From: Coleophoma eucalyptorum
Taxonomy: Eukaryota > Ascomycota > Leotiomycetes > Helotiales > Dermateaceae
Length of the DNA stretch: 64,000 bases
Reading direction: 5' to 3'
Assembly: GCA_026120035.1 (NCBI GenBank)
Contig: JALRME010000003.1
Span: forward strand, 1,860,001-1,924,000
Within the stretch, counting starts at the first letter, position 1. The number at the start of each line of letters is the position of its first letter. Under the pieces are notes generated by a model, which made no database searches, was not told the origin of the DNA, and was given only the letters and a program-made list of their open reading frames with translations. Both the position numbers and the translations under genes were made by a program. Positions 56,444 through 64,000 of the stretch are shown piece after piece.

Positions 56444-57669
56444 ATGTCTTCACTAGTTGGTGTGCTCTCTGGTCCAATAGAAATTATTCTTAATATCTTC
56501 CAAAATTACAACGATCTCCTAGATATAATTGCATTAGCCTCGACGTATAAGGATCTTCATTCAATCTGAATTTACCACAGGGGGACATAATTTGGTATGT
56601 AGGCAACAGTAGTATCAAGGCCTCTGAACTATTTTAACAATTTACTTCTAGGTTCGTGCTACGGAGATCATCAAGAGTACACAGCCTAATGGAGAACTAC
56701 CGCTTTGTCCATTTCCGCTTTAACGCTTAATTGGTGCTTTTATACTACCGACTGTTCAAGACCTAGAGTGTGTCTACAACTTGTAACATATGATACGATG
56801 TATGGAATGTATGATTCTATATTGGGACAAGGAGGATGACTTCACAACAGACATTCAGCACATCGACTTCGAATCACTAGAGGACCTCGGATGGGATGCG
56901 TGGAAAGACAACTTCTATAGATCTATGTACAGGGTGGCTGTTCTAGCCTCGATGTATTATAATGCATATATCGAGCCACTGTTCGTTGCAGTACAAACGG
57001 GGGATTTTAAGGTCTTCAATCGCCTTCAATACCTATGTTTTTCTTCACTAATAAATGATACGGATCTCGGTTTCCTAAGGCAATAGCCTGTATGCAACTA
57101 CGATGCTAAGGATACAAGTGATACTGGTAAAAAGAGGGACAAAGATCTGACGCAGTTTTGAGCCGTCTTCTGATTGACTTTTGTAAGACTTCAAATCTAC
57201 GAATAGCAAAGAAGACGAACCCTATGGAACCTACATTATTTTGCGTGTTCTTGCTGCTTATGAGCACTTAACTAGCAAGATCGTCCATCAGAATGGGAAA
57301 CCCCGCTACGGAAGAGCAATCTGGGATGAAAGTCAGGGGCTACGCACCATAGATGGAAAATTTAGAAGAGTTCAGGTTGTTGTTTTTGGTATCTTTCAAG
57401 TGGAAGAGATAACATTACCAAATAGGGTCGAAGATTCTACAAGGCTTTATTTGATAGCTAATCCTATAGCTAGCATACCATATGATAGATCTAGGCCGAA
57501 AAGCCTTAGCCATAGCACGAAGATCTTATCATCCTCGTTCGTTGATATAGAACTAACACTCTATCACCTACAGAGAGTATCGACAAGTCCAAATAGGCAC
57601 GGCGGGTATCCAGCACCGGAGCCTATGCTACTATTCTTTACCAACGATCCTGACCACCTCTTAAACTAG
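56444..57669 (+). pseudogene. Decayed F-box protein gene
   Basis: The ATG at 56444 opens a short frame with F-box character (GPIEIILNIFQNYNDLLDIIALASTYKDLHSI) that stops at once. The following bases in other frames give a conserved-looking VRATEIIKSTQPNGELPLCPFP block, then 56790-57086 (MYRVAVLASMYYNAYIEPLFVAV) and 57241-57669 as separate open segments. The order matches a fungal F-box family whose products act as substrate adaptors of SCF ubiquitin ligases. Stops and frame changes between the pieces rule out one intact protein; unusual splicing is possible but less likely. It lies in A+T-rich DNA. Confidence 0.6.
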
Positions 57670-57991
57670 AGTCACTACGACGGTCTACATCTAGCTAAGT
57701 ACGAACCGCCGGTATATTCCTTTGAATAAGAAATGTTGCATTTACTGGTTGCACGTAAGTCATTAGTTCTAGGAACGCTCTTTGTATTTCCTATAAAATA
57801 TTATAGAAAAGCTAGGCCTCTAGTGGTGAATTGAAATTTTTAGGTCACGCTTCTACGATCCACTGCTCTCTGAATTTGGAATAGACTCCTTCATATTAAT
57901 CTATGAAGGGTATAACTTGGTCTATGTAACTAATACTTTGTTTTACCATAGCGTCCACGCAGATAAGTTTACCGAATACAAATTAATATAA
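57670..57991. other. Intergenic region; no gene seen
   Basis: About 320 bases, A+T-rich, between the F-box remnant and the stop of the acetyltransferase gene. Confidence 0.5.
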
Positions 57992-58525
57992 TCACAAGGC
58001 CTTTGGAAACCCGTTGCCCTTACGTTGGAGAATTGCAGGCCCCTCCCCAGGTTCGCCATTAGGTCCTCTCTGAGAACGCACAATTTCCATGTCTAAAAGC
58101 TTCTCATAGAACGGTACAGAGCGCTCCCAGTCTGACGTAAATAACAAACTACGTCGTAGGTGTGGCATAGAGTCGATCACCTCCTTCACACACGTGATCA
58201 GCCACTTTCCGAGCCCTCTGCCTTGATATGTTGGCCAGACATATACGTCAGTGAGATAGACAAATGTTGCGAAGTCGGTCACACCTCGAGCTATACCTAT
58301 AAGTTCTAATTCCTGTTTTATAGTGCTAGTCTCATAGAGGCCAAAGCACAAAGAACTTTTCAAGGCTTGCTGCAACACTTCCTCAGGCATTGGTTGTGCC
58401 CAGTACACATCATCACTTGCAAAGGCATCATTGAGCTTCGCGATCGGGATAAGTGACCAGTCGGTAGAAATCATGTATTGACCTTTGGACCAGGTTCGGT
58501 GCTGCAAAATTGATGGCTCGGACAT
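57992..58525 (-). CDS. GNAT-family N-acetyltransferase
   Basis: Single-exon protein of 177 residues. The acetyl-CoA pyrophosphate-binding motif A is visible as LTDVYVWPTYQGRGLGKWLI, with the QGRGLG turn, followed by the helix CVKEVIDSMP and the strand RRSLLFTSD, then FYEKLLDME, as in small-molecule GNAT enzymes. An N-terminal helix-strand pair (PIAKLNDAFASDDVYWAQPMPEEVLQ) recognises the acceptor in this family. The length is typical. The substrate could be an amine, amino acid or drug; there is no evidence to choose. The start is the first ATG after a closed frame. Confidence 0.9.
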   Translation of the reverse strand: MSEPSILQHRTWSKGQYMISTDWSLIPIAKLNDAFASDDVYWAQPMPEEVLQQALKSSLCFGLYETSTIKQELELIGIARGVTDFATFVYLTDVYVWPTYQGRGLGKWLITCVKEVIDSMPHLRRSLLFTSDWERSVPFYEKLLDMEIVRSQRGPNGEPGEGPAILQRKGNGFPKAL

Positions 58526-59941
58526 TGAGTAATACTGATTAAGTTTGCTGGAGCCGATCAGCCAATATCTAAAATAAAAATGGAGTTCAGTAGAAGGTGT
58601 CTCATATTCTATTCAACATACATCAAGGTGGCTTGCTTTTCTTGATAGCCCAGTGGGGAAAATCTTTAACTGCTATGATTTTATTTATGGTATTTGACAA
58701 ATTTTACTTGAGTCATTACGCTGTTCCGAGTTCGGCACTAGGCAGTACCATTCACTAGACCACATTTTAGCTAGGCGATTTTAACGTGAACTTTGAGGGA
58801 TATCCGGAGCCCGGTAGGCCAGGGTCTCTAGGTGTCAAGTGTCACAAGGACCTTGGCGTAGACTAGGAGTTTAAAACGACGGACAGAGATCGGAGCCCTG
58901 ACGCAGGGCAAACATGGGGACCCTTTTCGATCCAACAAACCTTGATATCATGACGTTACGATTGACTTACTTACTGCTGGGATTTAGGCTTCTTTTATAC
59001 GAAAAGATGGCCTGTACTATATCAGAAGAGGTAAAAATATTCAGATCTCAGAAAAAGCGTTTAATCCTTTCTTGATCGAATTACTTTTTAACTCTTTTTT
59101 GCTTTGAGTCATTGGTTATAAATTAGATACGCTTAGGGCAAAACAATCTACGCATGTGTCGAGACACTATAGCCACAGCTGATTCTGCTATTTCAGATGC
59201 AGTGTGTCGGACTGGTTGGAGGCTGGATTGTTGAATAATTGACGAATGAACTATGTGAGAACAATTGTGTGATAACATTATTGAACATTAATGTGTAAAA
59301 TTAAGGGTGTCAATCAACATCATTCAACGTTGTTAAGGTCGAATTTAGATAAAGTTCAATCAATAGTCTTAAATGACCCTGCAAGTCATGTGAATAGGAC
59401 CTCTGTAGGTTAATATAACCCCTGTATCCTACAATACCCTCTGGAGGTCAACAAGATGGTAGGTATTCTGTCCCGAATACTAAGGCCTTATTCCAAAGCA
59501 AAATGAGCAAAGTCAAGTTTGGTGGCTGCTTCCTGGTGGACAGATAGAATAGAGTAGGCCACTTTCACCACATTTCTTCCTCCTTCCTCGACAAGTCCAA
59601 CAGCCTGTAGTGCTGCAACTAAAGTGTCTGCAAACCACTACAGCTGCCCAAGGTACCTTCCTGATCAGGGATCACCGACAGTAGTTTATCCTTAGTCTTA
59701 TCGGCCAATCGCTACTAATGCACCTAAACGAGGCTACATCGTAATTGTGAGTTGTATTCCTTGTAGAGCGAGTAGAGAAATGGTATTGTTGAGCAGTATA
59801 TAAAAGCATTTATCTCTCACCTCTATAAAGAAAACTTTCTTTCTCTATTCATTTTTGCTTCGCTTCCTAGTGATCTTGATTAATAAGCCCTTCGAGCCAG
59901 ATCGTCTCTCGCTAAATTTACATTGTCAACTTCAAGCACCT
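58526..59941. other. 1.4-kb intergenic region
   Basis: No supported gene. Composition is A+T-rich. Both flanking promoters (acetyltransferase on the left, APH-like on the right) should lie at the edges. The start codon of the next gene is preceded by a C+T-rich leader at 59838-59870. Confidence 0.45.
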
Positions 59942-61339
59942 ATGCACCACATGTCATCTACAGCTCCAGATACCGATGCTGTGAAGGCAATACATCGTGA
60001 ATTCATTCAGAAGTTCTTCGAATCTGACCTCGGCATCCCCGTGAAGGAGATAGCTACTCTCCCCCGCTGCAACAATAACTTCATCCACTTCGTGACCTTC
60101 CCGTCATCCTTTGCCTCAGACATTGCCGTCTCAAGCAAACCCGGTACCAACCCCATCCCTTACGGTACAACAAAAGCCGTCTTCCGCATCGGAAACCCTG
60201 CCAGCATATTCAACCATGCTGTCAAGATTGAAAACACAGTCGCCATGATGCAGCTCATGCGCCAAGCCCTCTCGAAGCTGGCAATCGTCCCGCATGTCTA
60301 TGCCTGGAGCAAGACTGGTGGGCCTTCTGGAAGTGGCTGGATCCTTGAGCAGCACATGCCCGGCATTAACATTGAATCTGACTTCCATAATAACCTGAAT
60401 AGAGAATCACAGCGCCACGTCCTCAGCCAAGTCGCCGAGGTGCTCCAGATTGTGCAAAACTTCAAACTCCCTGCCGCAGCATCTGGCTTCGGCGGCCTTG
60501 CCTTCGACGAAGATGGCCATATTGTCAGCGGTCCATTTGTTGTGGAGCCTTATACAGGCCCGTATCCGGATATGAAGAGTTTTTATAAGGATATGCTACG
60601 AGCGCAACTGGAAGAGGCGGATCGGTCTCGTGTTGCTAGGGGATGGCGCGAGAATGGGCTACGCAACAAACTTGATGCGTTTGCAGAAAGGGGCCTAGGG
60701 ACTGTTCTGTCCAGGACACTTGTCAAGGATGTGAAGCCAAGTTTGATTATCGGCGATGTTGGTATGTTTCTTCTTTTTAATCTATTCACTGTTCCTCCGT
60801 TCAATCTGATGCCATTGTATCTTGTGACCAAGACTTACCACCTCGACTAACCGTGCAACTCTATAGTCATCGCCAACTTCCTCTTCCACCCTACTACCAA
60901 CCAAATCCTCGGCCTCGTCGACTACGACTGCAGTCATACCGGGCACCCCATCCACGAATTCTTCTTCTCTTCCTTCTCTCTTTCCTACTGCGTCATCTCA
61001 GCCAACCCCTCCGTCGTCTCCACTCTCTTCCACGGCTTCCCATCTCCGCTCCCTCCTTCCATCTCACCGAGTAGTCCAGAGTACCGTGACAACGATGCGC
61101 CGCAATGGGCAGTCATGGCGATTTTTGAAGAGGAGTTGGAAAGAGTGGGAGCGGCGAGGCCATGTAGCATTGAGGGGGCGGAGAGTATTGCGGAGGTGTA
61201 TGGGTTTATGTCGGAGATTTGCCCCTTCTTTTTTGTAATGGAAAGTTGGATTCAGAGACAGAGTGAAGAGAAGTTGCAGGAGTGTATAAAGGAGCAGGAG
61301 AAGAAAATTGAAAAGGCATTAGCTCAGTGGGGGTTTTAG
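59942..61339 (+). CDS. APH-family phosphotransferase-like protein
   Basis: Protein-kinase-like fold protein of 430 residues, exons 59942-60761 and 60867-61339, joined across a 105-base intron. The ATP-binding N-lobe carries KAVFRIGNP and the hinge region WILEQHMPGI. The catalytic loop reads LIIGDVVIANFLFHP: the Asp and Asn of the APH motif HGDxxxxN are present but the leading His is Ile. GLVDYDCSHTGHP holds the magnesium-binding Asp. These fungal proteins are widespread, mostly uncharacterised, and unlikely to be antibiotic-resistance enzymes. A second Met at 59951 could be the start. The altered catalytic loop leaves activity uncertain. Confidence 0.85.
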
Positions 61340-62474
61340 ACAATAGATGTTGGAGAAATAGCACGATTGCCGTTACGTGTAGAGAGGACTCTGTAAATAT
61401 AGTATTACTGCCCCCGCTCGTCTTTACAACTACATGTAGCACACATATAAGGTCATATGACACAACGTTGTTGAAGGCGAATGCAAGGAACGACGTAGGT
61501 CAGGGACAAAACAGATCAAGCAGTGCAGGGCACCGAGAACAATGTTAGGCGCCCAAAAATGTCTGCAGCCGAATTATGGAGGAGAACGATGAAAGTAGGC
61601 ATGAATAGCTGTTACTAGAAGGATGATGGAGTCATTGCGATGGTTCAGCTTTTGCCCGAAGCTCCGTACGTGAAGTTTGGGGTGTGGGGGTTGTGTTGCA
61701 TATATGCCTGTACCTTGACCAGTAGCTTCCAACCCTAAAAAACTCTTCTCGGTAGCTGTACGCTGGGAGGGAGCCTGGCCCAAGCTGCTACCGGGCCACT
61801 ATTAGCGCCTAGTTATCTAGCCATTCAGCGACTTTGCCATCATCTTCTTCACCGCTTACCTGGTAGGTTTCACTGTTTTCCCACCTTGAACTTGTGGCCA
61901 AGGTCATGTTGCGTCCTGTTTTAGTATAATGGCTAGATGTTGCATTGGCACGAGAGTTCGTGGTGACGGCCGCAAATGTCCTCACTTCCCGCTATTATAA
62001 AGCCCGAGTTACTGGTGATATTCAGTTCTCAGTAGTGCCAGTCTCTCTACCTTGATAATAATGCCGTTCAACCCCGCTGCTCACACCGTCGACGCATTTA
62101 CATTTAAAATACATACTACAGGTATGCTACGTAGTTGTAAATTAGTTGTAGACGATAGAAAATGGAGTAGAATATCCATCCGCATATTAGATCTCGTTTT
62201 ATCCCGCGCTATTCATTATTTTGCTTGAGAAAAAGAATTACAAAAAGCATTCTGTACTAAACTCTTAAATACACTACCATCCCTGATATCACGAAGCTAA
62301 CTCAAAAGCGCGATGTGTTCTTTCTTTGGGAAACACCGCTGGCCCACTATAGATCTCATACAAGCCATTACTCTGCATCTTCGGAACTTCCCTATAACTG
62401 TGAAATTTGGCCTCTTGATAATTCGGTGGTAGGGGAATTTGCTGAGATCTATCATCCCTATTGTTTTTACACCT
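61340..62474. other. Intergenic region; no gene seen
   Basis: About 1.1 kb. An ATG at 62061 opens a short frame (MPFNPAAHTVDAF) that looks like the start of a small gene but stops or splices within 70 bases without a recognisable continuation. It may be the remnant of a lost gene. Confidence 0.4.
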
Positions 62475-63357
62475 TTACTTGCGTAGGAAAATCACACCAA
62501 AGACCACCAAGGCGATGAAAGCAAGGCCGCCAATGATTCCCCCGACTAGTGCGCCAGTACTGCTAAAAGTGGCGTTGACTGAGGTTTCAGATGGCGATGG
62601 TGTGGGTGTTGCTAGTGAGGTTGTAGATGAACTTGATATTTCCGAACTTTCAATGGAGGAAAGAGATGATGATGTTTAGGATATTGTAGGCAAGGTCGTT
62701 GAAGATGAAGTAATTGAGCTTGAGAATGTCACACTATTTGACGAGGTTGTAGTCGCTTGGGCTAAGAGATGATCTATTACTGCTGTAGACCCACAAGCAA
62801 TATAAGAGTATGTCTGATCAGGTCCAGCCGTCAAAATTGCCGATGAACAGAATTTGGCCCCAGATGCCGTGCTATAAATGAATTAGATCAACAGCCCCAT
62901 CAACTATTTATTACTCAGAGAAACTGCTTCTATATTGGATAATCTGGGCAGAAAGAACATACCAGGTAAACGTTGTAATGCCAGCCGTACCGAATATTCC
63001 ACACCCAGACGTGCAACTGTTGGCATCCACGCAGTTTCCTGCCAACCCGCAGTCGCTAGCCTCAATAACTGAGGTGGGACAAAATCCCCATAGTCCGCGC
63101 TTCGTGTCAACACGGCAAGCAAAGCCTGGATCTGCCGTTCGAGGCTTACTAGCATCTCCATTTTCAAAGCCACATACTGTATCGAATGTCGTCCTCTGCC
63201 GTGCTTTAAGTTCAATGGGATGATTTACGATTGATGTAGTATATGAAGCTGAGGTTATGGTAACACTACTTTTGGCATCTTGCGACAATATGTACTCTGC
63301 AGAGCCATGTATCTGGTGATTGAGGGAAAGGAGGAAGAGAAAGAGGAGCCAGTTCAT
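62475..63357 (-). CDS. Secreted or cell-surface Cys-rich protein with Ser/Thr stalk
   Basis: The ATG at 63357 gives a signal peptide (MNWLLFLFLLSLNHQIHGSA), then a region with about ten cysteines (FACRVDTKRGLWGFCPTSV, CGLAGNCVDANSCTSGCGIF). Exon 1 is 63357-62963 and exon 2 starts at 62871 with CTASGAKFCSSAILT. A Ser/Thr-rich stalk follows, then a single membrane helix (GALVGGIIGGLAFIALVVFGVIFL) and a two-residue tail at 62475. In-frame TAA at 62676-62678 interrupts the stalk. Either the stop is real and the product is secreted without its anchor, or an intron removes it: CCTAAAC fits a branch site and an AG lies 20-30 bases on. The layout is that of fungal stress-sensor or adhesion proteins, but no named family was recognised. 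Confidence 0.65.
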
Positions 63358-64000
63358 AATAGTGGCAATAAATCATAAGATTTAAAATCAAAATGTAGAT
63401 ATGCTTCAAGGGAAAGTTGGATACATAGAGGGAGTGATAAAAGAGAAATAGAGAGCATTACTAACAGAAATAAAAGGAGGTGTCCAAGAAAGATATAACC
63501 ATAGATAGAAGTAGCTGAGCCAAAATTCCAACATCTGGCCATTTTGAGATCCAACAACTTGTTACCCTACGTAGGCCCTGCGAATAGGTCGTGTGCTTAA
63601 AGAAAGCCTCTTCACTGGATGGATTCATGCCAATTCCTGAAGACCTTGTTTTAGGTATCTACATTGGAAATTGGTGTTGTTCTCATATTTAGCGCTCAAC
63701 AACAATTCCATCGCTATCGCCTTTCAACAATTGCTTAGGTTATTGCTTGAAAGCTAACTTTTAGCTACAATCAGGCGGTGCGACCTTCTGTTCGAAGTTT
63801 CAACTTCTTCAATAAACTTGACTATCTCACCAAAGCAACTGAGATATTTCAAATAGCGAAGAAGGATGGAAGCTGTTCTAGTACGTAGAGTATGACTGGC
63901 CGACTGTGGTTGTACATGGGTTCCTCTCATGGCCTGGTTTTCGCAAGGATCTCGTCATTCAAGAACGTATCGTCAACTCCTGAATCCAAACTGTCGGGTC
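63358..64000. other. Window end; no gene seen
   Basis: About 640 bases upstream of the surface-protein gene. It should hold that gene's promoter. No other feature was recognised and no ORF clearly runs off the window. Confidence 0.45.

Noticed and set aside
1..64000. CRISPR arrays, prokaryotic operons, rRNA genes
   Set aside because: None seen. The spliced gene structure is eukaryotic, and no regular repeat-spacer array or rRNA-like block was found.

Overview
The window is nuclear DNA from a filamentous ascomycete. Most genes are split by introns of about 45 to 85 bases with GTRAGT-like donors. There are four Zn2Cys6 regulators, a bZIP-DUF3425 regulator, a HET-domain locus and several fungal permease families. 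Gene-poor, A+T-rich stretches separate the gene blocks and hold broken genes, which fits repeat-induced mutation, although no dinucleotide count was run. I cannot name the genus. All exon models are mine, built from splice signals and reading-frame continuity, and need transcripts or homologue alignment.

Layout. 0.4-9 kb: a Leu3-like Zn2Cys6 factor divergent from an alpha/beta hydrolase, then a Dal5/allantoate-type transporter and a second Zn2Cys6 factor. 9.4-10.6 kb: a decayed aldo-keto reductase. 11.6-27.7 kb: the core of the window, holding P5C dehydrogenase, a Ymc1-like mitochondrial carrier, a ProC-family reductase, a sarcosine/fructosyl-amino-acid-oxidase-like flavoenzyme, an amino-acid permease, a 751-residue Zn2Cys6 factor and proline dehydrogenase. 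30.4-32.2 kb: a DHA1-type MFS antiporter. 32-37.7 kb: gene-poor DNA with a broken HsbA-like gene. 37.8-39.3 kb: bZIP-DUF3425 factor. 41.3-42.8 kb: SBF/bile-acid-family transporter. 43.8-44.5 kb: O-methyltransferase. 45-47.8 kb: HET pseudogene. 48.8-55.5 kb: Zn2Cys6 factor, 2OG-Fe(II)-oxygenase-like protein, small unknown ORF, amino-acid permease. 56.4-57.7 kb: decayed F-box gene. 58-61.3 kb: GNAT acetyltransferase and APH-like protein. 62.5-63.4 kb: secreted or cell-surface Cys-rich protein.

How it works together. The 11.6-27.7 kb block resembles the Aspergillus proline-utilisation (prn) cluster: permease, proline dehydrogenase, P5C dehydrogenase and a Zn2Cys6 regulator. Three added genes are unusual: a mitochondrial carrier of the type reported to move glutamate in yeast, a P5C-reductase-family enzyme, and a covalent-flavin amine oxidase divergent from that reductase. 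A plausible reading is uptake of proline or an N-substituted or related imino acid, conversion by the flavoenzyme and/or reductase, oxidation to P5C and glutamate in mitochondria, and glutamate export. GATA-site clusters between permease and regulator, and TCGG-N8/9-CCGA sites upstream of the reductase/flavoenzyme pair and of proline dehydrogenase, suggest nitrogen control plus a pathway-specific factor. The substrate of the added branch is inference.
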